Shown piece after piece: positions 1-8,178 of a stretch of 48,902 nucleotides of DNA. The notes beneath the pieces are model-generated. The model was not told the origin of the DNA. It saw nothing but the letters and a program-made list of their open reading frames with translations, and did not search any database. The DNA is from Deltaproteobacteria bacterium (GTDB lineage Bacteria > Desulfobacterota > Binatia > UBA12015): positions 1 through 48,902 of the forward strand of contig VGTG01000021.1 in assembly GCA_016874795.1 (NCBI GenBank), read 5' to 3'. A program made the position numbers and the translations under genes. Each line of letters begins with the position of its first letter. Positions within the stretch are counted from its first letter, which is position 1.

Positions 1-1
1 A

Positions 2-70
2 ACGCGGTCCGCATCGCCCACCGTGAGATTCGCCTTCGGCCTCCCCGTCCGCATGCTCTACCTCCTGTAG
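2..70 (+). CDS. 3' end of an unidentified gene (partial)
   Basis: A frame enters from the left edge and reads 22 codons to a TAG at 68-70. The last residues (VRFAFGLPVRMLYLL) alternate hydrophobic and polar residues, loosely like a final outer-membrane strand, but this is too short to identify. The other two plus frames stop early or lack character. Existence and frame are inference. Confidence 0.3.
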   Translation, partial: TRSASPTVRFAFGLPVRMLYLL

Positions 71-74
71 AGCA
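54..74. terminator. Perfect hairpin over a stop codon
   Basis: TGCTCTAC (54-61) and GTAGAGCA (67-74) pair perfectly around the loop CTCCT. The right arm contains the TAG that may end the partial gene. No T-run follows, so it is not a classical intrinsic terminator, but its place between a gene end and the next gene fits a 3'-end hairpin. Confidence 0.35.
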
Positions 75-176
75 AGACGACGGGGCCTGTCGATTTATTC
101 GACTTTCTTCAGAGACGGGACACTAGCAAGGCGCGCCCGGATCGTGGTATCGGCTCTGGGGCCGACCCCCTCCCCC

Positions 177-1715
177 ATGCGAACCTCCGCCACCTGTCGC
201 TCGATCCTTGCCGCCTCGGTCCTCCTCGTCGTCGCTGCGTGCGGGGGCGGCAGCGGGACGGCCGGCCCGTCCGATCTCGAGAGCATTCCGGAGCTCGGAC
301 CGTGGAACGCGGGCGTCCCGCTCCCGGCGGAGCCGCAGGAGAGCGGCGATCCGGTGCGCGGCCGGCACCTCCTCCTGAACGGCGACTTCATGACCTGCGG
401 CGTTCCCTGGAAGATCTACTCGAACCCCGCTCTCCGCGACTTCGTCGCGCGCGGCTTCGGCGGCGGCGCGAATGCGCCGACGATCCCCGGTCGCGAAGGG
501 AACAACGCCGAGCTCCCGTACTACATGAATGCGTTCACCTCGCCGGACGGGGCCGAGGTCGTCAACGCGAACTGCCTCCTCTGTCACGGCGGCACTTTCA
601 ACGGCGAGCTCGTGATCGGCCTCGGCAACGCGAACGCCGACTTCACGGGCGGCTTCGGCGACTCCGGCGTCGGCGGATCCCTGCCGCCGGCGCTCCTCGA
701 CGCGCTCGGTCTCGACACGGCAGAGAAGGCGAACCTCCAGAAGATCCTCGGCCGCGGCGCGGTCCTCGGGCCGACGACCGCGATGCGCACGATCGGCCAG
801 AACCCGGCCGAGATGCTCGCGGTCATCCTGATGGTGCACCACGACCGCGACACGCTCGCCTGGAGCGACGACGAGGTGACGCCGATCGTGATCAAGGATC
901 ACGACGGAAGCGAGCTGGTCGACGTCAAGGTCACGTCCGACCCGCCGCCGTGGTGGCGCGCGCACAAGAAGAACGCGCTCTTCTACAACGGCATGGCGCG
1001 CGGCGATCACCGCGGCACGATGGCGCTCGCGACGTCCGTCTGTGTCGACGACGTCGAGCGGGCACGCCAGGTCGACGAGATGTTCCGCGACATCCAGGCG
1101 TTCGTCGGCTCCGTGCGCCCGCCCGCGTATCCGTTCGAGATCGACGAGGACCTCGCGGCGGACGGCCATGCGCTCTTCGTGCAGAGCTGCGCCGGCTGCC
1201 ACGGGACCTACTCGGCGAACGAGGACGAGGAGACCTACCCGAACCTCCTGATCCCGCTGAACGTGATCGGCACCGATCCGATGGTCGCGAACGCGGGCGT
1301 CGTACACGCTCCCGAGCTCGTCGACTGGTACAACGGCTCCTTCTACGGACAGATCACGCGCATGGAGCCGAACGACCCGTTCCCCGGCTACATGCCGCCG
1401 CCGCTCGACGGCATCTGGGCGACCGCGCCCTTCCTGCACAACGGCTCCGTGCCGACGGTCGAGCTCCTGCTGAAGTCGAGCGCGCGGCCGACGGTCTGGC
1501 GCCGCGTCGACCTCGACAGCCGGAACTTCGACCAGGAGGCGCTCGGCTGGCCGTGGCTCGAGGTGCCGGTCCCGCAGGCCGAGGTTCCCGAGAGCGAGCG
1601 CGAGCTCGTCTACGACACGACGTACCTGAGCCAGTCGAACCAGGGCCACCCGTTCGGCGACCACCTCTCGGACGCCGAGCGCCGGGCGGTCATCGAGTAC
1701 CTGAAGACGCTGTAG
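177..1715 (+). CDS. Di-haem cytochrome c family lipoprotein, RoxA/DHOR-like
   Basis: Exported electron-transfer protein with two covalent haem sites: CLLCH at residues 133-137 and CAGCH at 338-342. The N-terminus is a lipoprotein signal with a lipobox ending in Cys22 (LVVAAC), so it should be anchored on the periplasmic side. The C-terminal third has the motif GIWATAPFLHNGSVPT, typical of the di-haem peroxidase/RoxA/thiol-oxidoreductase superfamily. The protein is 512 aa from the ATG at 177. A GTG at 144 is in frame, but it would place 11 unusual residues before the signal peptide, so I prefer 177. It stands alone between the partial gene and the convergent RAYT gene. The substrate is unknown: the family includes rubber oxygenases and haem peroxidases. 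I see no clear Shine-Dalgarno. Confidence 0.85.
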   Translation: MRTSATCRSILAASVLLVVAACGGGSGTAGPSDLESIPELGPWNAGVPLPAEPQESGDPVRGRHLLLNGDFMTCGVPWKIYSNPALRDFVARGFGGGANAPTIPGREGNNAELPYYMNAFTSPDGAEVVNANCLLCHGGTFNGELVIGLGNANADFTGGFGDSGVGGSLPPALLDALGLDTAEKANLQKILGRGAVLGPTTAMRTIGQNPAEMLAVILMVHHDRDTLAWSDDEVTPIVIKDHDGSELVDVKVTSDPPPWWRAHKKNALFYNGMARGDHRGTMALATSVCVDDVERARQVDEMFRDIQAFVGSVRPPAYPFEIDEDLAADGHALFVQSCAGCHGTYSANEDEETYPNLLIPLNVIGTDPMVANAGVVHAPELVDWYNGSFYGQITRMEPNDPFPGYMPPPLDGIWATAPFLHNGSVPTVELLLKSSARPTVWRRVDLDSRNFDQEALGWPWLEVPVPQAEVPESERELVYDTTYLSQSNQGHPFGDHLSDAERRAVIEYLKTL

Positions 1716-1778
1716 CCGCTCTCGGTGCAGGTTGGCCGGGAAGGGACTTGGAAGCTCCGATCGCGGCCTGGGCTCGGT

Positions 1779-2463
1779 TCAGTAGCCTGGGATGGTCGTT
1801 GGATCGATGAGTCCGTGCCGCACCCAGCCCTTGCGGGCGAGCCAGGTGCGCGCGTGTGCGACCTCTGGACTCTCCTGAGCGGGAGCCCCAGCTCGTTTCC
1901 GGTTCCAGCCGGTGAACCAGCGTCCGGAGGAAGCCTCGTCGATCCGCACCGGAGGTGCCACGCCGAAGCGCTTGAACCAGTGCCTGCGTGCGTTCAGGAG
2001 CACGTACGCCAGAGCGGATCGCACTTCACGCGGCGTCCGGAGGAGCCGCAGATGGTAGCGCCCGTCGAGGACCGCTCCCGTGCGCGCGAAGGCGCGGTTC
2101 ACGACCCTTGCGAGACGCGCCGCAACCGCCTTCATCCCGCGCCCGAGCGCGTCCTTGGAGTCCGCTTCGACGATCAGGTGAGCGTGATCACGCTGGAGGG
2201 AGTAATGCAGGACGCGGAACTCGCCTCGCTCGCAGCACTTCCGCAGGCTCTTCTGGAACTCGCGTACGAGCCTGCGGCAACGAAGGCTCCGCAGGCCACC
2301 TCGCACGCGCAACGTCACGTGCGACGGACACTCGCCCGGCAGATCCGGCCGAGCACGGTGCTGCACGCGCGGCCGCGGCCCCCGGCGGCCGACCGGCTCC
2401 TTTCCGAGGTCCGCCGCGCCCCGAGCGCCGCCGCAAATCATCGAAGGAGAGCTGCCCCCGCAC
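1779..2463 (-). pseudogene. RAYT / IS200-like Y1 transposase, frameshifted
   Basis: REP-associated tyrosine transposase (Y1_Tnp, HUH nuclease). The N-terminus MRGQLSFDDLRRR and GGPRKGAGRPPG is read from a GTG at 2463. The rest, starting PRPRVQHRARPDLPG and CPSHVTLRV, lies in another frame down to the TGA at 1779-1781. Dropping one G from the 5-G run (CCCCC at 2379-2383 on the plus strand) joins them into RPPGPRPRVQHRARP, giving about 227 aa, the usual size. The HUH metal motif (RDHAHLIVEA) and a candidate catalytic Tyr (DGRYHLRLL) are present. Such genes are single-copy and often domesticated. The break is either a real inactivation or a homopolymer error. A promoter-like sequence lies directly upstream of the GTG. 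Confidence 0.75.
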
Positions 2464-2469
2464 GATTCG

Positions 2470-2498
2470 AGACTACCGCATGAGAAGAAAGTAGTCAA
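2470..2498 (-). promoter_or_regulatory. Candidate sigma-70 promoter of the RAYT gene
   Basis: On the minus strand TTGACT (2498-2493) and TAGTCT (2475-2470) are separated by 17 nt, inside an unusually A/T-rich patch (about 2480-2530). The predicted start of transcription is at about 2463, which is also the GTG codon, so the message would be leaderless. No Shine-Dalgarno is visible before that GTG. Confidence 0.45.
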
Positions 2499-2614
2499 GA
2501 CTAATAAAAGAAATCACGAAAGAATCGGGCGCTGTTCGAAGCACGAAGCCCAAACCACCCCCTAACCGCCAAACGTGACCGCACGAACGTCGCGCGCCGA
2601 GACTCGGCCGCGCG

Positions 2615-3130
2615 CTACGCGCGCGGACGGCTCGCGTCTTGGGTCCCCTCGAGACGCGGCTCGAGCGCGATCACGACGAGCGTGCGGAAGTACGCGCGCG
2701 CTTCGTCCTCCGGCTTCGTGGAAACGTCCTCGAACGGACCGAGCATCGCGACGAAGCGCGCGTAACGCGGATGCTCGCGGAAGAAGCGCACGTAGACCTC
2801 GGCACCTTCGTCCCCGCTCGCGTCGCGCGCACGGGCCGAGAAGCGCACGCCGCGGCGCACGAACTCGATCTCCGGACTTGCGCGCACGTTCCTCACCCAC
2901 TCCGAGCGCTCGCCGTTCGCGGGAGCGACGAAGACCGTCCCGGTCGCGGAATCATGGCCGAGCTCGTCGACCATCACCTCGCGCGGCTGCCCCGTGCGCC
3001 GGCCGCGCGTCGTCACGAGGATCCAGTCGATGCCGAGGATGCGCTCGTAGCCGCGGACGCCGGCGTGGTGGAGCGTGATCGGAAGACGGAAGAGGAAGCG
3101 GCGAAGGCGACCCCGCGGCCCGGCGCTCAA
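2615..3130 (-). CDS. F420 (deazaflavin)-dependent nitroreductase-family protein
   Basis: About 171 aa of the split-barrel deazaflavin-dependent nitroreductase (Ddn/FDOR-B) family. Diagnostic parts are LVTTRGRRTGQPREVMV near the N-terminus, VFVAPANGERSEWVRNVRASPEI in the middle and a C-terminal strand with FRTLVVIAL. Members bind F420 or a related flavin; the substrate cannot be told from sequence. The start is taken as TTG at 3130, which overlaps the TGA of the upstream protease gene (TTGA); the frame is open further upstream but that part is antisense shadow. It is the last gene of the rimK operon. Its co-operonic presence with a RimK/RimB pair is unexpected and of unknown meaning. Confidence 0.75.
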   Translation of the reverse strand: MSAGPRGRLRRFLFRLPITLHHAGVRGYERILGIDWILVTTRGRRTGQPREVMVDELGHDSATGTVFVAPANGERSEWVRNVRASPEIEFVRRGVRFSARARDASGDEGAEVYVRFFREHPRYARFVAMLGPFEDVSTKPEDEARAYFRTLVVIALEPRLEGTQDASRPRA

Positions 3131-3648
3131 CGTCGTGTCCGCGGCTTCCGCGGCTTCCGCTGCTTCCGCTGCCCGAGCGCGAGGCGACGGCCGACGTCGA
3201 TCAGGAACGGGCCCGCGAGCGCGTTCCGCCCGAGAAGCATGCGGTGGATCATCGGCCCGCGGTCGACGAGGCCGATTTCGATCCGCTTCTCGACGCCGCC
3301 GAGGCGCAGCATCGTCTCGACGAAAATCCGCGGCGTGCAGTGCCCGCTGCTCGAGCGCACGGCGCCGTGCCGCGCGACCGGCGCCGTGACGCGTGTCCGC
3401 GGGCGGACGGCGTTCCTCCGGCGCACGACGTCGAAGCCGACCTCGCCGTTCCCGAGGAGCTCGATGTTCTCGACGTGGAGCGCGCTCGAGCGCGCTCCGG
3501 TGTCGACCTTCGCGCGAAGGCCGAACACCTTCCACTCGGGGAGGTCGACGTACTCGGTCCAGCCGATGACGACGGAGGTCTCGTCCGCTTCGGTCGCGCG
3601 CGCGGCGCGGCCGCGACTCTCCCGCACGTCGGTGGCCGCGGCCTTCAC
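3127..3648 (-). CDS. RimB-like retropepsin ('ATP-dependent zinc') protease
   Basis: A 173-aa member of the putative retropepsin-like protease family that travels with RimK ligases and is often mis-annotated as a zinc protease. The family hallmark is at the N-terminus: VIGWTEYVDLPEW, then AKVDTGARSSALH, where Asp49-Thr-Gly is the aspartyl-protease-like triad. A second block, MIHRMLLGRNALAGPFLIDV, follows at 133-151. The start is GTG at 3648, overlapping the rimK TGA as GTGA, so translation is coupled. The last 15 residues are Arg/Lys/Pro-rich. In pseudomonads RimB regulates or trims RimK-added glutamates; a like role here is inference. The frame is open far upstream, but that part is shadow. 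Confidence 0.85.
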   Translation of the reverse strand: MKAAATDVRESRGRAARATEADETSVVIGWTEYVDLPEWKVFGLRAKVDTGARSSALHVENIELLGNGEVGFDVVRRRNAVRPRTRVTAPVARHGAVRSSSGHCTPRIFVETMLRLGGVEKRIEIGLVDRGPMIHRMLLGRNALAGPFLIDVGRRLALGQRKQRKPRKPRTRR

Positions 3649-4868
3649 CCGTGGGATCTCCCGGCGGCGCGCGAGCGCGCCACGGCGACTGCGCGACGCG
3701 GTGGCTTCCTCCGGACCCCGCGAGCGCCGCGCCCCGGCGGCGCCAGGCTCTTCAACGTCAGGTTCTTGCCGAAGCAGAGAAGGACGTCGCCGGCGACGAT
3801 CGCGCGGTCGCGGCGCGGATTCGGGATCGTCAAGCTGCCGCGCTGGATCGTCAGCACGATCACGTCGCGGTCGCGGAGACCGCTCGTGCCGATCGTCTTG
3901 CCGCAGAGGAGCGAACCCTCGGCGATCGGGATCTCCATCACGCCGTAGCCCTTGTGCAGCGTGAGCCGCTGGCGCAGGTCGACCTCGGGGAACAGCACCT
4001 CGTCCTCGATCAGCCGCACGATCTCGCCCGCGACGTCGACGCCGGTCGCGCGCTCGATCCCCTCGAGCCCGGGCGACGAGTTGACCTCCATCACGACCGG
4101 GCCGTCGCGTCCCTCGAGCATGTCGACGCCGGCGACGCGCAGGCCGAGGATCTGCGCGGCGTGCACGGCCGTCGCGCGGTACACGTCGTCGAGGTGGGCC
4201 ACCTCGACGCGGCCGCCGCGGTGCACGTTGCTGCGGAACTCGCCCCGCTCGGCGACGCGACGCATCGCCGCGACGACGCGCCCCCCGACGACGAGCGCGC
4301 GCACGTCGCGCCCGCGGCTCTCCTGGACGAACTGCTGCAGGAGGACGTTCATCTTCGCGGGACCAGAGAGCGTCTCGATCACTGCCTCGGCGACCTTCGT
4401 CGTCTCCGCGAGGATCACGCCGACTCCCTGCGTCCCTTCCAGGAGCTTGACCACGACCGGCGCGCCGCCGAGCCGCTCGATGCCGGACAGGATCTCCGAC
4501 GGATTGCGGACGAAGACGGTCTTCGGGATGCCGACGCGATGCCGGCTCAGGACCTGCAAGGCGCGCAGCTTGTCCCGCGAAACGCTGATCGCGTGCGACG
4601 GGTTCACGCAGAACACGCCCGTCTGCTCGAACTGGCGCACGACCGCGGCGCCGAAGAACGTGATCGAAGCGCCGATGCGGGGGATCACCGCGTCGTAGCC
4701 GCGAAGCTCGCGGCTCCGGTAGTACAGCCGCGGCTGCTCCTGCTCGACCTCGATCGAGAACGAGAGCGTGTTGAGCACGCGCGCGACGTGACCGCGCTGC
4801 TCGGCCGCCTCCTTGAGGCGCCGCGTGGTGTAGAGCCTCGGCCCCCGCGACAGGATCGCGACACGCAT
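3645..4868 (-). CDS. rimK: RimK-type alpha-L-glutamate ligase with C-terminal RCK_C domain
   Basis: ATP-grasp ligase of the RimK family, which adds glutamates to a protein C-terminus (ribosomal S6 in enterobacteria). The N-terminus MRVAILSRGPRLYTTRRL is followed by the ATP-grasp core at about 98-286: RDKLRALQVLS, VVVKLLEGTQGVG, GVDMLEG and VMEVNSSPGLEG. Residues about 303-374 add a TrkA-C/RCK_C domain (VMEIPIAEGSLLCGKTIG, GDVLLCFG), absent from the roughly 300-aa E. coli enzyme. RCK_C domains bind small ligands, so this is probably a regulatory module. The start is ATG at 4868, with AGGAAG nearby. It is the first gene of a three-gene operon and diverges from the M20 gene. Confidence 0.9.
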   Translation of the reverse strand: MRVAILSRGPRLYTTRRLKEAAEQRGHVARVLNTLSFSIEVEQEQPRLYYRSRELRGYDAVIPRIGASITFFGAAVVRQFEQTGVFCVNPSHAISVSRDKLRALQVLSRHRVGIPKTVFVRNPSEILSGIERLGGAPVVVKLLEGTQGVGVILAETTKVAEAVIETLSGPAKMNVLLQQFVQESRGRDVRALVVGGRVVAAMRRVAERGEFRSNVHRGGRVEVAHLDDVYRATAVHAAQILGLRVAGVDMLEGRDGPVVMEVNSSPGLEGIERATGVDVAGEIVRLIEDEVLFPEVDLRQRLTLHKGYGVMEIPIAEGSLLCGKTIGTSGLRDRDVIVLTIQRGSLTIPNPRRDRAIVAGDVLLCFGKNLTLKSLAPPGRGARGVRRKPPRRAVAVARSRAAGRSHG

Positions 4869-5000
4869 GCAGAGTACTTCCTACCTCGTCCGCCAGCGCC
4901 CGACGCTTCCTGGATATTTCATCCCTCGCGGAGTCGCAACGCAGGTCGGGAGCCGCTTCTTGACCACTTCGCCTGCTCACGCCTATGGGAAGCTCCAGCC

Positions 5001-5005
5001 GGAGG
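5001..5005 (+). promoter_or_regulatory. Shine-Dalgarno that sets the M20 start
   Basis: GGAGG lies 5 nt before the GTG at 5011. It supports starting the M20 gene there and not at the in-frame ATG at 4867, which overlaps the rimK start and adds 48 residues with no family similarity. Confidence 0.6.
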
Positions 5006-5010
5006 TGTAC

Positions 5011-6204
5011 GTGAACGACGCGGCGACGTTGAAGAAAAAGGTGATCGCGACCGTCGACGAGATCGCCGGGACGTTGCTCGACGTCTCGCATTTCATCCAT
5101 GCGAATCCCGAGCTCGCCTTCAAGGAGAAGATCGCCGCGGCACGGCTCGGTGAGGCGCTCACGGGAGCGGGCCTGCCGCTCGAGCGCGGCGCGTACGGTC
5201 TCGAGACCGCCTTCGCGGCGGACTTCGGTCGCGAAGGCACCCCATGCGTCGCTCTTCTCGCCGAGTACGACGCCCTTCCCGGCATCGGCCATGCCTGCGG
5301 GCACAACTTGATTGCGGCTTCGTCGCTCGGGGCGGCGCTCGCGCTGCACCGCCTCGGGCCGGATCTTCCAGGACGCGTCCGTCTCCTCGGCACGCCTGCC
5401 GAGGAGGGCGGGGGCGGAAAGGAGCTGATGGCGCGAAAGGGAGCGCTCGAGGGCGTCGACGCAGCGATGATGATCCATCCCGCGGGAGTCAACCTCGCGA
5501 CGATGCCGTGCATCGCCGTCGCCGACGCCAGCGTCGCGTACCGCGGGCGCTCCGCGCACGCCTCGGCGCAGCCCCACGACGGCGTGAACGCTCTCGACGC
5601 GCTCGTGATCGCGTACCAGGCGATCGCGGCGCTGCGGCAGCACATCCGTCACACGGAGCGGATCCATGGCATCGTCACGTTCGGCGGCGACGCGCCGAAC
5701 GTCGTCCCGGAGCGCGCTTCGGGACGCTTCCTGGTGCGCGCCGCGGACCAGAAGTCGCTCGACGACCTCAAAGCCCGCGTCGAGGGCTGCTTCGCGGCCG
5801 GCTCGGCGGCGACGGGCGCCACGGCGGAGGTCGAATGGGGCTCCGTCGACTACCTCGATCTGAAGACGAGCTGGCCACTCGCGAACGCTTTCCAGGCGAA
5901 CGCGGAGTCGCTCGGCCGCCGCTTCTTCCCGGTCGAGCGTCTGCCACTGACGATGGCGGGCAGCACCGACATGGGGAACGTGAGCCACCGGGTGCCGTCG
6001 ATCCATCCGATGATCTCCTCCGCGCCCGCGCACGTCACGATCCACAACGCGGAGTTCGCGAAGTACGCGGGCTCCGAGATGGGCGACCAGGCGGTCCTCG
6101 ACGGCGCGAAGGCGCTCGCGATGACCGCGATCGACTTCCTCTGCGACGCGGAGCTCCGCGCGCAGACGCGCGCGCAGTTCGAAGCAGCCTTGGCGGCACG
6201 ATGA
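5011..6204 (+). CDS. M20D family amidohydrolase (AbgB-like)
   Basis: A 397-aa metal-dependent amidohydrolase of peptidase family M20, subfamily D, which hydrolyses N-acyl or aminobenzoyl-glutamate-type amides. Metal and active-site motifs are in order: AEYDALPGIGHACGHN at 84-99, LGTPAEEGGGGKELM, MMIHPAG, then GRSAHASAQPHDGVNALDA in the dimerisation domain, and TMAGSTDMGNVSHRVPSIHP near the end. The length is normal for the family and no signal peptide is seen from this start. The start is GTG with GGAGG 5 nt upstream. Its TGA overlaps the ATG of the following dehydrogenase (ATGA), so the two are translationally coupled. The exact substrate cannot be assigned. Confidence 0.9.
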   Translation: MNDAATLKKKVIATVDEIAGTLLDVSHFIHANPELAFKEKIAAARLGEALTGAGLPLERGAYGLETAFAADFGREGTPCVALLAEYDALPGIGHACGHNLIAASSLGAALALHRLGPDLPGRVRLLGTPAEEGGGGKELMARKGALEGVDAAMMIHPAGVNLATMPCIAVADASVAYRGRSAHASAQPHDGVNALDALVIAYQAIAALRQHIRHTERIHGIVTFGGDAPNVVPERASGRFLVRAADQKSLDDLKARVEGCFAAGSAATGATAEVEWGSVDYLDLKTSWPLANAFQANAESLGRRFFPVERLPLTMAGSTDMGNVSHRVPSIHPMISSAPAHVTIHNAEFAKYAGSEMGDQAVLDGAKALAMTAIDFLCDAELRAQTRAQFEAALAAR

Positions 6205-7145
6205 AGGCGGTCCGCTGTCACGAGGCCGGTCGCATCCGCGTGACCGACGTCCCGGAGCCCTCGGGCGACGGCATCGACGTGCGCGTCCGCGCCGCGGGGA
6301 TCTGCGGCTCCGATCTGCACCTCCTCGCGGCCGGCGTCCCGCTGCCGGGCACGCTCGGACACGAGCTCGCGGGCACGCTCGCGGACGGCACGCCCGTCGC
6401 GATCGAGCCGCTCGCGCCGTGCGGGACCTGCACGGCGTGCCGCTCCGGGCGGTACAACCTCTGCAGCGAAGGCCCGGCGATGATCTTCGGCATCGGGCGC
6501 GACGGCGGGATGGCGGAGAAGGTGCGTGTTCCGAAGTCGGCGCTCGTGCCGCTTCCCGCGGGCGTCGACGTCTCGAACGCGTGCCTCGTCGAGCCGCTCG
6601 CGGTCGCGATCCACGGCATGCGCCGCGCCGGCGTCCGACCGGGCGAGCGCGTCGCCGTGGTCGGCGGCGGGACCATCGGCCTGGTCGCGGTCGCCGCGGC
6701 ACGTGCCGCCGGTGCGGAAGCCGACCTCGTCGCCCGCCACGACGTGCAGCGCGTCGCGGGCGACCGGCTCGGAGCGGGTATCGCGAAGGACGATCGTCAG
6801 TACGACGCGGTCGTCGACGCGGTCGGAACGAGCGAAGCCGTGGAACGAGCGATCGCTCTCGCCTCACCCGGCGGCCGGCTGATCCTCCTCGGCAGCTACT
6901 GGGACGGAATGCGGGTTCCGGGGTTCGCGCTCTGCATCAAGGAGATCGACGTCTTTCCCGCGAGCTTGTACGCTCGCGAAGGGGGAAGTCGGGACGTGGA
7001 CGCGGCGGCGGCGCTCCTGGCGCGTGAGCCGGAGATCCCGCGGGCGATCATCACGCACCGGTTTCCTCTCGAAGCGGCGGAGGAGGCCTTCCGCGTCGCC
7101 GCGGATCGAAAGGCGGGGGCGATCAAGGTGGTTCTGGAGCCGTGA
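6201..7145 (+). CDS. Zinc-dependent medium-chain alcohol dehydrogenase
   Basis: A 314-aa MDR-family dehydrogenase. The catalytic zinc region is ICGSDLHLL with GHELAG. The structural zinc site is the four-Cys motif CGTCTACRSGRYNLC. The Rossmann fold begins at VAVVGGGTIGLVAVAAARAAGA. The segment after it is shorter than usual: the typical helix with ARxLGA is compressed to VARHDVQRVAGDRLGAG. The result is a compact member of about 310 aa, against the usual 340-350. It overlaps the stop of the M20 gene by 4 nt, so it may act on the alcohol or amino-alcohol released by that enzyme (inference). The cofactor is probably NAD(P). Confidence 0.88.
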   Translation: MKAVRCHEAGRIRVTDVPEPSGDGIDVRVRAAGICGSDLHLLAAGVPLPGTLGHELAGTLADGTPVAIEPLAPCGTCTACRSGRYNLCSEGPAMIFGIGRDGGMAEKVRVPKSALVPLPAGVDVSNACLVEPLAVAIHGMRRAGVRPGERVAVVGGGTIGLVAVAAARAAGAEADLVARHDVQRVAGDRLGAGIAKDDRQYDAVVDAVGTSEAVERAIALASPGGRLILLGSYWDGMRVPGFALCIKEIDVFPASLYAREGGSRDVDAAAALLAREPEIPRAIITHRFPLEAAEEAFRVAADRKAGAIKVVLEP

Positions 7146-7167
7146 GATCCGCGGGAGGAGAGCGAGG

Positions 7168-8154
7168 ATGATCGAACTGCGAACGACGCGCGCGGGAGTC
7201 GCCGCGCTCGCTGCCGTGCTCGCGATCTCTCAGCTCTCCGGCTGCGGCGCCTGCTGGCCCGGCTCGTGTACGGACTCTCCCGCCTCGCCGACGCCCACGC
7301 CGACGCCGGTCGGCTCCGTGACGCCGACGCCGGAGCCGACGGCGTCTCCGTCCGCCGTCTGCCAGGTCGAGCGCAACGCCGACGACGTCCCCGCGAACCT
7401 CTACGCAGCCGTGGAAGCCGGCTGCCCCCGGCTCGTTCTCGATCCCGATAAACCGCGCGCCGATGACATCGGCAGCGCCGGCATCACCGGCTCCGCGATT
7501 TGCGAGGCCGGGCGCATCACGACGGGCGAAGGCGATGCTGCGGAGAGCTCCTTCTTCTTCCGGTTCAGCTGCGACGCGGAGCGGCCCTGGGAGATCAGCG
7601 CCGCGACCGTGAGCGCGGAGTCGGCGAACGACATCGAGCTCGCCGCGATGTGCGACGGCGTCTCGTTCACGAAGACGTTCACGCAGGGCCAGGTGCTCGA
7701 GGAAGAGCTCTGGATGGAGAACGAAGAAGACATCATGGCGGTCTGGGACGCGTTCGAGGGTGCCTGCGAAGGATTCGCGACCGACAGCGCCTCGTATCGA
7801 GATTGCGCGCGCTACTGCAACGGCGAGGACTCGCTCCTCGAGGCGCTGAACGGGCTCGCCGAGCAAGGCACCGATCTCCTCGACGGAGTCTCGGTCGCGG
7901 TCGAGTGCTACCTGGCTCTCTTCGATTCGGAGGCCATCGGCTCCTTCCTCGAGACCGTCGAGAGCACGGACCTCGACACGGACGTCAGTGTTCTCGTGTC
8001 CACGTCGTGCCAGTGCATCCCGAATACGGCCTTCCTCGAGTGCCTCGGCAGCACGACGTTCCCCTGCTTCGCCGCCGACGGCTCGTACAGTGCCGAATGC
8101 GGCGAGAACTGCTGGGAGGAAGAGGGCGAGGTCACGACCTCCTGCGAGGAGTGA
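7168..8154 (+). CDS. Secreted Cys-rich lipoprotein of unknown function
   Basis: A 328-aa protein not recognised by family. It begins with a lipoprotein signal (AVLAISQLSGCGACWPGSC), followed by a Thr-Pro repeat linker (SPTPTPTPVGSVTPTPEPTASPS), a typical surface spacer. The mature part is acidic and holds many Cys in loosely spaced pairs (CEGFATDSASYRDCARYC, CQCIPNTAFLECLG, CGENCWEEE), suggesting disulfides in the periplasm or on the surface. The ATG at 7168 is preceded by GGGAGGAGAGCGAGG, a strong ribosome site. It lies 22 nt after the dehydrogenase gene in the same direction, so co-transcription is possible, but no functional link is evident. It converges with the GH5 gene. Confidence 0.75.
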   Translation: MIELRTTRAGVAALAAVLAISQLSGCGACWPGSCTDSPASPTPTPTPVGSVTPTPEPTASPSAVCQVERNADDVPANLYAAVEAGCPRLVLDPDKPRADDIGSAGITGSAICEAGRITTGEGDAAESSFFFRFSCDAERPWEISAATVSAESANDIELAAMCDGVSFTKTFTQGQVLEEELWMENEEDIMAVWDAFEGACEGFATDSASYRDCARYCNGEDSLLEALNGLAEQGTDLLDGVSVAVECYLALFDSEAIGSFLETVESTDLDTDVSVLVSTSCQCIPNTAFLECLGSTTFPCFAADGSYSAECGENCWEEEGEVTTSCEE

Positions 8155-8178
8155 GGAGCGCCGGACGGCTCGGCGGGA

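Noticed and set aside
1779-2463. RAYT transposase as the mover of the 82-nt palindromes or the 178-bp element
   Set aside because: Tempting, but RAYTs act on short REP units with a GTAG-type mark; neither repeat shows one, and the gene is broken. Left as unproven.
4867-5010. In-frame upstream start of the M20 gene
   Set aside because: The added 48 residues match no family, and the start would overlap the rimK start; GTG 5011 has a good Shine-Dalgarno.
3649-6867. Long minus-strand open frame (over 1000 codons) upstream of the RimB-like gene
   Set aside because: It is antisense to rimK, M20 and the dehydrogenase and is very Arg-rich without domains; only the part below 3648 is a real protein.
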